This document shows positions 24,226 to 32,522 of a stretch of 64,000 nucleotides of DNA, piece by piece. Each line of letters begins with the position of its first letter. The stretch's first letter is position 1. The translations under genes and the position numbers were made by a program. Source of the DNA: Bacteroidales bacterium UBA6431 (GTDB taxonomy: Bacteria > Bacteroidota > Bacteroidia > Bacteroidales > UBA932); the NCBI GenBank assembly GCA_002439095.1, contig DJOT01000004.1, positions 1-64,000 of the forward strand. Reading direction: 5' to 3'. Below the pieces are notes generated by a model. The model made no database searches. It was not told the DNA's origin and saw only the letters and a list, made by a program, of their open reading frames with translations.

Positions 24226-25489
24226 GGCTGTAACACTTGGGTGCTCCAAAAATACTGTGGACACGGAGCATCTGCTTGCGCAGTTGCCGGAAAGTGACTT
24301 CGAGATTGTAGAGGACGGCCCTGCAGATTGTCTTCTCGTCAATACATGCGGCTTTATCGGAGACGCCAAGGAGGAATCCGTCAATGCTGTCCTTGAGGCT
24401 GTCGCGGCCAAAGACCGCGGAGAGGTCGGGGAGGTGATAGTGTTCGGCTGTCTCTCGCAGCGCTATGGTGCGGAATTGCGGGAGGAGATTCCGGAGGTTG
24501 ACGCATGGTTCGGGGCGCGGGAGCTTGCTCCTGTCTTGAGACATCTTGGTGTGAATCCGGGAACTTCCACGGCACGCCGCATGCCTTCCGGAAAAGGCTA
24601 TGCATATCTCAAGATTTCCGAGGGATGTGACAGGCGCTGCTCATATTGTGCCATACCATTCATCCGGGGAGCTCACCGTTCCGTCCCGATGGAGGCCCTT
24701 GTGCAGGAAGCGCAGGCTCTAGCTGCCGGAGGTGTCAAGGAACTGATACTCATTGCTCAGGATACGACCTACTACGGCTTGGATCTTTACCATAGGCGGG
24801 CTCTTGCGGAGCTGATAGGACGGCTGTCCGACATAGACGGGATAGAGTGGATCCGGATCCATTATTCGTATCCTGCCGACTTCCCGGATGACGTGCTTCA
24901 GCAGATGGCGGACAATCCCAAGGTGTGCAAGTATCTGGACATTCCGCTTCAGCACATATCCGACGGGGTTCTGGACAGGATGCACCGGAATGTAGACGGG
25001 GCGTGGACCAGAGAACTGATATCCCGGCTGCGTGCCCGCGTCCCGGGGGTGGTTCTGCGTACAACCATGATAGTGGGCCATCCCGGCGAGACTCCGGAGC
25101 AGTTTACTGAACTTCTGGATTTTGTCCGCGAGGCTCGTTTTGAGCGTCTCGGCGCGTTCACGTATTCGGAGGAAGAGGGGACATACGATGCATCGCATTT
25201 CCCGGATGACGTGCCTCAGGAGGAGAAGCAGCGGCGTCTCGACGAGCTTATGTCTCTCCAGTGCGGGATTTCCTACCAGTACAACCGTTCCCGTATTGGG
25301 GGTGTGGAGCGTGTTCTAGTGGACGAGGTGATGCCTGACGGCACTCTTGTCTGCCGCAGCCAGTACGAGAGCCCCGATGTTGACGGGGAGATATTGGTGA
25401 AGGGCGCACCGGCCTCTGTCGGCGAGTTCATCACCGTCAAGATCACGGGGGCGGAAGAATATGACCTGGAAGCAGAGCGAGTTCTCTGA
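24191..25489 (+). CDS. rimO: Ribosomal protein S12 methylthiotransferase RimO
   Basis: A 432-residue radical SAM enzyme that adds a methylthio group to Asp88 of ribosomal protein S12. The N-terminal UPF0004 domain binds the first cluster through cysteines in VTLGCSKNTVD, NTCGFIGDAKEES and FGCLSQRY. The radical SAM motif C-x3-C-x2-C is CDRRCSYC near residue 146, and a TRAM domain closes the protein (residues about 365-432). The first coding bases overlap the end of the DUF5606 gene by 35 bases. The ATG at 24191 gives a normal N-terminus (MSNKAQQKRRL). Confidence 0.95.
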   Translation: MSNKAQQKRRLRAVTLGCSKNTVDTEHLLAQLPESDFEIVEDGPADCLLVNTCGFIGDAKEESVNAVLEAVAAKDRGEVGEVIVFGCLSQRYGAELREEIPEVDAWFGARELAPVLRHLGVNPGTSTARRMPSGKGYAYLKISEGCDRRCSYCAIPFIRGAHRSVPMEALVQEAQALAAGGVKELILIAQDTTYYGLDLYHRRALAELIGRLSDIDGIEWIRIHYSYPADFPDDVLQQMADNPKVCKYLDIPLQHISDGVLDRMHRNVDGAWTRELISRLRARVPGVVLRTTMIVGHPGETPEQFTELLDFVREARFERLGAFTYSEEEGTYDASHFPDDVPQEEKQRRLDELMSLQCGISYQYNRSRIGGVERVLVDEVMPDGTLVCRSQYESPDVDGEILVKGAPASVGEFITVKITGAEEYDLEAERVL

Positions 25490-25497
25490 TTTCTTGT

Positions 25498-25505
25498 TAT
25501 ATTTG
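25498..25505 (+). promoter_or_regulatory. Promoter -7 box of the acyltransferase pair
   Basis: TATATTTG, exact, 21 bases before the ATG at 25527. It rules out a longer in-frame reading that would start within rimO. Confidence 0.65.
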
Positions 25506-25526
25506 CGGTGTACTGAAACACCCGTT

Positions 25527-26333
25527 ATGACCGACAATGACCGATTAGTTGATCTTGACAAGGTCGTGGCGACAAAATTCAAGGGGAAGAAGATCCCCGG
25601 GTTTGTCGTCAGCTTTCTCAAGAAGTTCATACATCAGGATTTTTTGAACTCTATCCTCTCCGATGATTCGGATGGGGTGGAGTTTTGTGAACATACTCTC
25701 AACAGGATGGGGGTGACCCTTGAGGTGGAGGGGCTTGAGAATGTGCCTGCCGACGGGACTCTCTATACCTTCGCTTCCAATCATCCGCTCGGTGGAATTG
25801 ACGGGCTGGCTTTATGTTCGATTATCGGACGGCATTTCGGGGAGGTGAAGATGCCTGTGAACGATTTTCTGATGTACATCAAGCCTCTTGAGCCGCTGTT
25901 CATTCCGGTCAACAAGACCGGTTCGCTTGCAAGGAACCTTCCGACCATGCTGGACAGCGCATTCCGTTCGGATGACCAGATCTTGATATTTCCTGCCGGG
26001 ATATGCTCGCGGCGGATTGGCGGGACAGTCCAGGATCTTCCCTGGACGAAGACATTCATCACCAAGAGCAGGGCCACGTCCCGGGAGATTGTTCCTGTAC
26101 ACTTCATCGGGGAAAACTCCAGTCGTTTCTATCGGGTGGCCAATCTGTGCAAGGCACTGAAATTGAAGTTCAATTTCGCCATGCTCTTCCTGCCTGACGA
26201 GATGTACCGTGCACGTGGTTCGCATTTCAAGGTGGTTTTCGGGAAGCCGTTGCCGGCCGGGACATTTGACAGCAGCCGCACGCCTTTGCAGTGGGCTTCA
26301 TACATAAGGGAAAAGGTTTATCAATTGCAATGA
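25527..26333 (+). CDS. glsA: 1-acyl-glycerol-3-phosphate-type O-acyltransferase (GlsA-like)
   Basis: A 268-residue PlsC-superfamily acyltransferase. The catalytic block reads SNHPLGGIDGLAL near residue 91: the His and Asp are five residues apart, as in the OlsA/haemolysin-like branch, not the four-residue H-x4-D of PlsC. The later IFPAGICSRR near residue 160 is the acceptor-binding block. A GNAT acyltransferase gene follows after four bases. This order is that of glsB/glsA pairs that make glycine (N-acyl, O-acyl) lipids in Bacteroides; GlsA would add the second acyl chain to the N-acyl amino acid made by GlsB. Amino-acid specificity is not visible. Confidence 0.75.
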   Translation: MTDNDRLVDLDKVVATKFKGKKIPGFVVSFLKKFIHQDFLNSILSDDSDGVEFCEHTLNRMGVTLEVEGLENVPADGTLYTFASNHPLGGIDGLALCSIIGRHFGEVKMPVNDFLMYIKPLEPLFIPVNKTGSLARNLPTMLDSAFRSDDQILIFPAGICSRRIGGTVQDLPWTKTFITKSRATSREIVPVHFIGENSSRFYRVANLCKALKLKFNFAMLFLPDEMYRARGSHFKVVFGKPLPAGTFDSSRTPLQWASYIREKVYQLQ

Positions 26334-26337
26334 AGAC

Positions 26338-27393
26338 ATGGAGAAGATCATAGACCCGGTGAGCGTTGACCTGATCAAGGCCGAGCTTACGCCAGACAAA
26401 AAGCTTTGCGATACCAACAAGGCCGGCAACGAGATTTATGTCATTGACGGCAATGATTCTCCTGATGTGCTGCGTGAGGTGGGGCGTCTGAGGGAGGAGT
26501 CGTTCAGGCAGGCCGGCGGCAGTTCCGGTCTCTCTCTCGATCTGGATGAGTTCGACACGATGGACCGGCCCTACAAGCAGATAGTCATCTGGGATCCGGA
26601 GGCACAGGCCATCATCGGCGGATACAGGTATATTCTCGGGCCTGATGTCAGACTTAAGGCTGACGGTCAGCCGAATCTGGCTACCTCCCACATGTTCCAT
26701 TTCTCGGACAAGTTCATCAAGGACTATCTTCCGCATGTGATTGAACTCGGGCGCTCGTTCGTGACCCCGGCCTATCAGAGTTCCAAGGCCGGGGCCAAGG
26801 CCATATATGCTTTGGATAACCTTTGGGACGGCATAGGCTCTGTGATGATGCAGCACTCCAACATCATCTATTTCTTCGGCAAGATAACGATGTACCCTTC
26901 GTATGACCGCTCTTGCAGGGATCTGATTCTGCATTTTCTGTGGAAACATTTCGGTGATGACGAAAATCTTGTCCGTCCCTACAGTCCTATCATGCCTGAG
27001 CTTGACGGGCGTATCATGGATTTGATCCTGCGTGATGAAGACTTCAAGTCTGACTACCGCAACCTCAAGGATGCGGTACGCAAGCTCGGGTGCGGTATTC
27101 CGCCGCTTGTGAATTCGTACATGAATATCTCGCCGACCATGAAGATGTGCGGTACGGCAATCAATGATGAGTTCTCGGATGTAGAGGAGACGGCAATACT
27201 CGTGTGCTTCAATGAAATGTATGCCGACAAGCGCGACCGTCACAAGGAGCCTTATCTCAAGCAACTGATGGATAACCTTTTCGAGCGTTTTCCTCATCTC
27301 AATAGGGAGATCGCCGAGCGGCTTTCTCTGCGCAAGGACGAGACGAGAAGCAAAGCATTCTCCAATATCATGGAGAAAATCAAAAAGAAATAG
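26338..27393 (+). CDS. glsB: N-acyltransferase of amino-acid lipid synthesis (GlsB-like)
   Basis: A 351-residue protein of the OlsB-like GNAT group. The N-terminal half contains the fatty-acyl GNAT core, with LREVGRLREESFRQAGGSSGLSLDLDEFD near residue 42 and VIELGRSFVTPAYQ near 139, the E-x-GR-x-x-V block of this branch that binds the acyl-ACP. A C-terminal extension (about 250-351) is charged and helical. The enzyme would transfer a 3-hydroxy fatty acyl group from ACP to the amino group of glycine or a related amino acid. It lies four bases after the O-acyltransferase gene. Its stop codon abuts the 3' end of the convergent RNase P RNA gene. Confidence 0.78.
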   Translation: MEKIIDPVSVDLIKAELTPDKKLCDTNKAGNEIYVIDGNDSPDVLREVGRLREESFRQAGGSSGLSLDLDEFDTMDRPYKQIVIWDPEAQAIIGGYRYILGPDVRLKADGQPNLATSHMFHFSDKFIKDYLPHVIELGRSFVTPAYQSSKAGAKAIYALDNLWDGIGSVMMQHSNIIYFFGKITMYPSYDRSCRDLILHFLWKHFGDDENLVRPYSPIMPELDGRIMDLILRDEDFKSDYRNLKDAVRKLGCGIPPLVNSYMNISPTMKMCGTAINDEFSDVEETAILVCFNEMYADKRDRHKEPYLKQLMDNLFERFPHLNREIAERLSLRKDETRSKAFSNIMEKIKKK

Positions 27394-27700
27394 GGGAGAG
27401 ACCGTAAGCCGGTTTCTGTTTTATTCTGCCATTTATCTTCGCAACCTACCCCCCGGCATCGGACGGGCAGTCCTCATTTGCCGGTATATTTGGTTTTGCA
27501 AGTCCCGGAGCCGTCCCCGCAAGGCATCGCTGCCATTGCGTCGTGAGCTCTTGCCTCACGTTTTCACCCTCGCCTTTCGGCAGTCATTTTCTGTTACGGC
27601 TGGCGTAAAGTTGCCTCTACCTGCGCTTTCCGCAGCGGGATGCCCTGTCTTGTCCGGACTTTCCTCTCATTTGAGCGGCAGATCGTCCCTCCCTTATTTC
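27394..27700 (-). ncRNA. rnpB: RNase P RNA
   Basis: The catalytic RNA of RNase P, which cuts the 5' leader from pre-tRNAs. On the minus strand the 5' region (27650-27672) contains the universal P4 motif GAGGAAAGTCCGGAC and the 3' end (27395-27425) the matching ACAGAA-ACCGGCTTA segment; the GCGAGGGTGAAAACGTGAGG region (about 27552-27571) fits the CR-II/III core. Size, about 300 nt, is that of a type A bacterial RNA with Bacteroidota-like reductions. Terminal bases GGGAGGGACG (27684-27693) and the 3' GTCTCTCCCC pair. It converges on glsB with no spacer. Confidence 0.93.
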
Positions 27701-27706
27701 AAAGTG

Positions 27707-27714
27707 TAAAGATA
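27707..27714 (-). promoter_or_regulatory. Promoter -7 box of rnpB
   Basis: On the minus strand TATCTTTA matches TAnnTTTG at all but the last base and lies about seven bases before the likely 5' end of the RNA. Confidence 0.4.
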
Positions 27715-27817
27715 AGAAGTTGTTTTGAATTTATGATTACTCAATGTTGTGGCTGAAGTCATTTTTGTAGACCAGGGCCGCAACCATGAGCCTGCAGACC
27801 ATCCCACACCTCTATAC

Positions 27818-29383
27818 TTAGCACCCCGTTTCCTCGACTTTCCAGGCGTCGAGGGTGCGTGTCTGTGAGGAGATGTTGACGCCGACCTTGACGCAGGCAC
27901 CGTCAGCCTTGTAGGGGATGAGGTAGCCCTTGTCATCGATCTGGCGGAGGGCCTGGTCAGCGGAGCCGTCGAGCTTGAACTCGAAGACGTAGGTCCTGTC
28001 CTTGGTCCAGCATACGGCGTCGGCCCGGCCGGCGGCTGACTTGACCTCGGCTCGGATGTAGTAGCCCAGGAGAGAGAAGATGAGGTAGATGATGGTCTGG
28101 AAGTGCTTCTCGGTCTTGTTTTCAAGGTCATAAGGTATGCCGGCGAGGAAGGACTGAAGCCGCTCCATGGCACCATTGATGTCGTTGGTTTTCAGGGCTT
28201 TGTTGAACTGCAGGACGAATGAGGCGCTCATGCCTTCGGAGCCGCGGTAACTGTTGAGCAGGCCCTTGAGGAAGCCCTCGCGTACTTCCCGGTTGGGGTA
28301 GCCGAGGGTGTAGGAGTCGTCTTCCGGACAGTAGGCTTTGATGGTGAGATAGCCTGTCTGATAGAGGAGAGGAAGGATGCTGTCGGTGAATTCCGGGGAG
28401 ATGTCGAAGTCACTTTGCGCTATTTCTGTCATCCTGTCAAGGAGGTTATCTTCAACGGGGGTTTCACGCAGCCGCTCTGTCAAGAATGTGGGAGTGGCAG
28501 TGTTGAACCAATAACTGCCGAACATTTTGTCAGACAATGAATTGAGGAGGCTGAACGGATTGTATATGTCTTCGGATTTGGCGCAGAAATGGTAGCCGTC
28601 ATAGTTACTTTTGAGTTTGGAGAGCAGCTCCTCGGCTGACAGCCCCAGTTCATCCGCCATTTCCTGCACAGGGGCGCTCATCCGGGTCTCCAGCTCGCTT
28701 TGGGATATGCCGCAGATGGCTGAATATCTTGGCATCATGGAGATGTTCTTAAGGTTGTTGAGCTCGCTGAATATGCTGAGCTGTGCGAACTTGGTGATGC
28801 CGGTGATGAAGACGAACCTCAGATACGGATCGAGGCTCTTGATGGGGCTGTAGAAGTTCCTCATTATCTGGCGCATCGGGGAGAGCCTCTCCTGGTTGTT
28901 TACAACGTCCAGAAGCGGGGCGTCGTACTCATCTATGATGACCACGGCCTTCTCGCCGGTCTGTTTGACAGCCCTTTGGACAAGGCCCTCGAATCTTTGA
29001 TTGATTTGAGTTTCGGTCTCGACTTTTCCGTAGATTTCTTCGTATCGGTCGAGTTTCAGGCTCAGTTCGCTTAACAGCTGCTCCTCGTCAAGGTGCTTTG
29101 CCGTGGACATGTCGAAGTGGAACACGGGATGCTTAGGCCATTCTTTCTTAAGCCTCCCGGCCTCAAGACCCTCGAACAGCTCCTTGTCTCCGGCGAAATA
29201 ACTGTGTATGGTGGAGGAGAGCAGGGACTTTCCGAAACGCCGCGGTCGGCTGAGGAACACATAACTGTAGTTTTCCGCCAGATCGTGGACATAGCCTGTC
29301 TTGTCGATGTATAGGTAGCCTCCATCGATTATCTTGTCAAATGTCTGCACCCCTATCGGGTACTTTATCCTTTTCTCCTCCAT
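27818..29383 (-). CDS. AAA-ATPase/PD-(D/E)XK nuclease-fold protein
   Basis: A 521-residue protein of the AAA-ATPase-like plus PDDEXK_9 type that is highly expanded in Bacteroidales. The N-terminus has the hallmark YPIGVQTFDKIIDGGYLYIDKT (first 25 residues), then the Walker A-like RPRRFGKSLLSS near residue 45 and the Walker B-like VVIIDEYDAPLLD near 147. The C-terminal nuclease-fold domain (about 430-510) has GRADAVCWTKDRTYVFEFKLDG, the G-x-x-D and E-x-K active-site pattern. The true role of the family is unknown; a transposition or defence link has been suspected. The start at 29383 follows from the -7 box at 29411-29418. A truncated second copy lies at 63682. Confidence 0.85.
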   Translation of the reverse strand: MEEKRIKYPIGVQTFDKIIDGGYLYIDKTGYVHDLAENYSYVFLSRPRRFGKSLLSSTIHSYFAGDKELFEGLEAGRLKKEWPKHPVFHFDMSTAKHLDEEQLLSELSLKLDRYEEIYGKVETETQINQRFEGLVQRAVKQTGEKAVVIIDEYDAPLLDVVNNQERLSPMRQIMRNFYSPIKSLDPYLRFVFITGITKFAQLSIFSELNNLKNISMMPRYSAICGISQSELETRMSAPVQEMADELGLSAEELLSKLKSNYDGYHFCAKSEDIYNPFSLLNSLSDKMFGSYWFNTATPTFLTERLRETPVEDNLLDRMTEIAQSDFDISPEFTDSILPLLYQTGYLTIKAYCPEDDSYTLGYPNREVREGFLKGLLNSYRGSEGMSASFVLQFNKALKTNDINGAMERLQSFLAGIPYDLENKTEKHFQTIIYLIFSLLGYYIRAEVKSAAGRADAVCWTKDRTYVFEFKLDGSADQALRQIDDKGYLIPYKADGACVKVGVNISSQTRTLDAWKVEETGC

Positions 29384-29410
29384 AGCCGTAGTCAAATGAT
29401 GTCCAACTCC

Positions 29411-29418
29411 CAAAGATA
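29411..29418 (-). promoter_or_regulatory. Promoter -7 box of the AAA-ATPase gene
   Basis: On the minus strand TATCTTTG, exact, 27 bases before the ATG at 29383. It excludes a 213-base longer in-frame reading. Confidence 0.6.
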
Positions 29419-29496
29419 ACGAATATTCCTGAATGCCGTGGCATCGCCTGCTACAACTGCAACATGGGGATGCCGACATTTGGCAGTGAGCCGGAA

Positions 29497-29504
29497 TATA
29501 TTTG
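29497..29504 (+). promoter_or_regulatory. Promoter -7 box upstream of a small gene
   Basis: TATATTTG, exact. It is followed by a five-codon reading frame at 29509, a G9 tract at 29559-29567, and the ATG of a 72-residue gene at 29611, giving a leader of about 100 bases. Confidence 0.5.
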
Positions 29505-29558
29505 CACCATGAAGAATTTATGCTGAAAAAAATTAAATGACCCAATATGGACTTGATA

Positions 29559-29567
29559 GGGGGGGGG
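29559..29567 (+). repeat. Poly-G tract (G9)
   Basis: Nine consecutive Gs in the leader between a -7 box (29497-29504) and the ATG at 29611. I noticed no longer G or C run elsewhere in the window. Such tracts slip during replication, so its length may vary between cells. Confidence 0.8.
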
Positions 29568-29610
29568 AGAAAACAGGTATCTTGTGCGTTCAACATTAAT
29601 TCAATTTTAT

Positions 29611-29829
29611 ATGGAAAGCATTGAAAATTACAAAGACTACTATCTGGAGATGGCCGGCGAGGGAGATGTGCTCCCTGTCGAGTTCTCCGTCAAAGAATTG
29701 CTTGATTACAATTTTGGTCACAATTTTGGTCTGTATGACTGGTCAGACGATGAAAAGATCAATCTGATAGATGCTATGATCTCTGACTTGAATGACTATA
29801 AAGATGAGTTGAAAGCAGGTCGTGGCTGA
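29611..29829 (+). CDS. Small acidic protein of unknown function
   Basis: A 72-residue acidic protein (MESIENYKDYYLEMAGEGD...). It has many Asp, Glu and Tyr, no membrane segment and no signal. The pattern SVKELLDYNFGHNFGLYDWSDDEK suggests a small alpha/beta protein. I do not recognise a family. The ATG at 29611 is preferred to an in-frame GTG at 29584, which would extend into the leader. It lies in an AT-richer island with the next gene, and its promoter region holds the G9 tract. Confidence 0.5.
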   Translation: MESIENYKDYYLEMAGEGDVLPVEFSVKELLDYNFGHNFGLYDWSDDEKINLIDAMISDLNDYKDELKAGRG

Positions 29830-29909
29830 TTAAAAGCGAAAGCCTCGTGTCATCTACGGTGTATGGTCGAGGCATGAGCACCTGATAGTTGTCAATAATG
29901 TATGTGATT

Positions 29910-30590
29910 ATGAAGAAACATTTTTTCGACCCTTTTGTGGGGGAAAACTATTCTGCAGGAATCAGGGGCAAGAAGATTCTTGTAGTCGGTGCCAGTTTTT
30001 ACTGTAATAACACGCAGTGTCAATTCTTTAATGACTGTACAGATGTGTTAAAAAAGGATTCGAGTGTATATGATACTCGATGTGAATATAGTGGTGGATA
30101 TCCTCTTAGGCAGGAACCGAAGAATAATATAGGTCAGCATTATCGTGCTTATGAGGTTTTCGGAAAATTTATGCGGGAGAAGATATCTGGAGATGCTTGT
30201 TATGATGATGTGTGGAATCGTATGGCCTTTACCAATTATGTCCAGTTCTTTCTTCCTGCGAATGATGGAAATTTCAGGCCTACATATTATTCTGATTCTT
30301 CAGATCGAGATTTTGATGCCTTTATTGAGATTGTCAAGGAACTTTCTCCTGACATAGTGATAGTATGGGGTTGCGCTATCGCTAGTGCCGTGAAAGAAGA
30401 CAATAAGTATCTTGTTGATAATAGTAAGAAAGAACTTGAGGATACAGAATATTATGTCTGTCACATCAGGGTACCTGGGGTGGATCATGATGTCGCCATC
30501 ATCAACCCGTATCATCCGGTCTCTCCGAAATGGTGGTCTAGACTTTCAGATTTTGAAAAATACCTCCTTGGAGAACTGACTAGGGCTTGA
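29910..30590 (+). CDS. Unknown protein, possibly uracil-DNA-glycosylase-like
   Basis: A 226-residue soluble protein. KKILVVGASFYC near residue 20, FTNYVQFFLP near 109, PDIVIVWGCAIA near 147 and AIINPYHPVSPKWW near 198 are spaced as in uracil-DNA-glycosylase-fold proteins, where the last block is a H-P-S/x-P motif; this is a resemblance in pattern only. The cysteines CNNTQCQFFNDCTD (near 32-45) could bind a metal. Base composition is clearly AT-richer than the neighbours, and the gene is isolated, so horizontal acquisition is likely. The start could also be the ATG at 29898. Confidence in the function is low. Confidence 0.5.
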   Translation: MKKHFFDPFVGENYSAGIRGKKILVVGASFYCNNTQCQFFNDCTDVLKKDSSVYDTRCEYSGGYPLRQEPKNNIGQHYRAYEVFGKFMREKISGDACYDDVWNRMAFTNYVQFFLPANDGNFRPTYYSDSSDRDFDAFIEIVKELSPDIVIVWGCAIASAVKEDNKYLVDNSKKELEDTEYYVCHIRVPGVDHDVAIINPYHPVSPKWWSRLSDFEKYLLGELTRA

Positions 30591-30672
30591 TATATAATAA
30601 TTTGAGGTCCCAAGACGTTTAGACTTCCTTGCCTTGGTGGCGGGTAAGCTTCTGATTCACAGTGCAAAAGCA

Positions 30673-30706
30673 AAAGTGCCTACCAGTAAAACGTGATAGG
30701 CACTTT
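30673..30706. terminator. Hairpin after the isolated gene
   Basis: A perfect 10-bp stem, 30673-30682 with 30697-30706, starting with AAA and ending with TTT, loop of 14 bases. No long T-run follows, so termination is plausible but not certain. Confidence 0.5.
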
Positions 30707-30733
30707 GCGTATAAAGCTGTTATTCAGCGAGTT

Positions 30734-30812
30734 GCCTGCCACCGGCAGTGATCGATGCCTGCCACCGGCAGTGCCAGTTTCTGCCACCGGGCGAGACCGG
30801 TTCCTGCCACCG
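30734..30812. repeat. Four degenerate 22-23-bp repeats with a CTGCCACCG core
   Basis: CTGCCACCG occurs at 30736, 30759, 30781 and 30804, spaced 23, 22 and 23 bases. The first two copies share 17 identical bases (GCCTGCCACCGGCAGTG, 30734-30750 and 30757-30773) and each can fold as a small CTGCC/GGCAG hairpin; the last two have diverged outside the core. They lie just past the 3' end of the minus-strand esterase gene. Confidence 0.75.
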
Positions 30813-30853
30813 CTCAATCAAAGCCCGAGTTCCTAGCAACAATCACTGCGACC

Positions 30854-32521
30854 CTATTTCAGCGTCTTGCGCAGCGTCAGTTTGCGAAGGCCCCTGATGC
30901 CTTTGACTACGCTCCGGGCGTTGCGCTCCGCGCCGATCTCGGAAGAGTGAGTGTGGTCGCCCTGGAAGTGTTTGTCCGCTTCTTCCTTGGACAACTTGTC
31001 GAGGGCGGATGCGGAGATCTCATTGAGATCGATGAACCAGGCCCCGGTCTGCTCGGCGGCCTCGCGGCTCCACTCCTTATAATCTTTTTCTCGGATGATC
31101 CTGCCGTTTTCGTCGCGCATGTTGCGCGGGGTGATGCTCATGACGATAGGGATGGCACCCTTCTCCTTGGCATCGAGGCAGAATTTGCGGATATACCAGC
31201 CGAAACTGTAGATTCCCTCGTTGAGTCCGGTCGGCTCCATCTTCATCACCTCCTTCTCGTTGCCGTTGCCCTTAAGTTCTCCGCGGGCCTTGCCTGTGTT
31301 GATCGGGCCGCCGTCGTTGTGCCCGAACTGGATCAGCACATAGTCTCCCGGTCGGAGCTCGTCATAGACCACGTTCCAGCGGCCCTCATCAAGGAATGTC
31401 CTCGCGCTGCGGCCTGCCTTGGCATGGTTGTCAACGGATATCTTCTTGGGGTTGAAGTATTTGCTTATGACCTGTCCCCAACCTACTTTGCCGCTCGTCG
31501 CTGTGTCGTCAATCTTTCCGGTGGAGTCTCCGATGATGAAAAGCACCGGTTTGCCTTCCTGCCTGGCAGCGCTTTCGTAGTGCTTCTCCGGAAGAAGGTA
31601 AGATGACAGAGCGATGTCCGGGCGTTTGCGGAGTTCCTGCGCGAAGGTCTCAGCGTTGATCACGGCGCCGAATGATGACGGGTGGATGTTGTCGCTGTAG
31701 TAGAGATAGTCCACTTTGGCGGAGTCGAAGACGTTGTTGTATTTGTCGCAGATGGCTGCGTTGAAGTCGATGAACGGTACGCCTTTTTCCTCTGCGATGG
31801 CTTTTATGACTTCAGTCTTGTCTGTGCTCGGATGTATCTTGCCGTCCTCCCCGCGGCCCTTGCGGGATGTCAGTGAGAGAAGCAGCGGATTGGCGCCGCG
31901 TGCACGGATCTCATCGATATAGATGCGCAGGTACTCGCCGTAGGTGTAGATCCTCTCGCGGGTACCGTTGCCCGGGAGTATCACTTCAGTATACTCCTTG
32001 CCGCTTCCCGGAAGAATCCCTCGGAAGCGTCCGTCTGCCATCTCGCGGCCTCCGGTCCTGTCGTTGTGGCCGAGCTGGATGATGGCCCAGTCTCCTGGCT
32101 TCATCGCGTGCAGGGCGGGGAAGAGCCAGTTTTTGTAGAACGAGCGGGTGCTCTCACCTCCAAGGGCGTGGTTCTCCACCGTTATCCTGTCTGTGTCGAA
32201 CCAGTTCTGGATGAAGTATCCCCAGCCCCACTGCCCGTTGCTGCCGTTGCCGTCGACTTCTGTGCGCATGGTGGAGTCCCCGAGCAGGAAAAGCACCGGA
32301 TTATTTCCTTTGCGGTGTGATCCTGGCACTGGACGTTCAGTGTAGTATTGGTTGAGACTGTCGAGTACGGGGCCGAATTCAGCGCCCGTAGCCTTGGCGA
32401 GTTCACGTGCCTGAACCGGGATCCTGCGGGACTCGGCGTCAGGATCGAGTATGCCCGTCTGGGCAAAGCAGGCAGCCCCGCTGAGGAGCAGGGCTGCACT
32501 GAATATGAGTTTGATTTTCAT
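30854..32521 (-). CDS. Secreted esterase with two SGNH domains, CE12-like
   Basis: A 555-residue protein with a signal peptide (residues 1-21) and two SGNH/GDSL hydrolase domains in tandem. In the first (about 60-300) the nucleophile is in FLLGDSTM, with GGESTRSF, IQLGHNDRTGG, and the Asp/His pair in DNIHPSSFGA. In the second (about 320-545) the matching blocks are FIIGDSTG, AGRSARTF, IQFGHNDGG and GDHTHSSEIGA. Both therefore keep Ser, Gly, Asn and His. This block pattern fits rhamnogalacturonan acetylesterases (CE12), which remove acetyl groups from pectin. The start at 32521 directly follows the GH2 stop, so the two are co-translated. Confidence 0.85.
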   Translation of the reverse strand: MKIKLIFSAALLLSGAACFAQTGILDPDAESRRIPVQARELAKATGAEFGPVLDSLNQYYTERPVPGSHRKGNNPVLFLLGDSTMRTEVDGNGSNGQWGWGYFIQNWFDTDRITVENHALGGESTRSFYKNWLFPALHAMKPGDWAIIQLGHNDRTGGREMADGRFRGILPGSGKEYTEVILPGNGTRERIYTYGEYLRIYIDEIRARGANPLLLSLTSRKGRGEDGKIHPSTDKTEVIKAIAEEKGVPFIDFNAAICDKYNNVFDSAKVDYLYYSDNIHPSSFGAVINAETFAQELRKRPDIALSSYLLPEKHYESAARQEGKPVLFIIGDSTGKIDDTATSGKVGWGQVISKYFNPKKISVDNHAKAGRSARTFLDEGRWNVVYDELRPGDYVLIQFGHNDGGPINTGKARGELKGNGNEKEVMKMEPTGLNEGIYSFGWYIRKFCLDAKEKGAIPIVMSITPRNMRDENGRIIREKDYKEWSREAAEQTGAWFIDLNEISASALDKLSKEEADKHFQGDHTHSSEIGAERNARSVVKGIRGLRKLTLRKTLK

Positions 32522-32522
32522 G

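Noticed and set aside
27694..28176. Minus-strand frame of 160 codons at the 3' end of the AAA-ATPase gene
   Set aside because: It is a Ser/Thr/Pro-rich shadow in another frame of the nuclease-fold domain and enters the rnpB promoter.
29384..29596. 71-codon N-terminal extension of the AAA-ATPase protein
   Set aside because: The -7 box at 29411-29418 lies inside it, the residues are Cys/Pro-rich without family similarity, and the family start YPIG lies just after the ATG at 29383.
30734..30812. CRISPR array
   Set aside because: Repeats of 22-23 bases with no spacers between them, strongly degenerate, and no cas genes.
30755..31606. Plus-strand open frame of 283 codons opposite the double esterase
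   Set aside because: The minus-strand frame has all SGNH motifs; this one starts in the repeat cluster and has no signal or domain.
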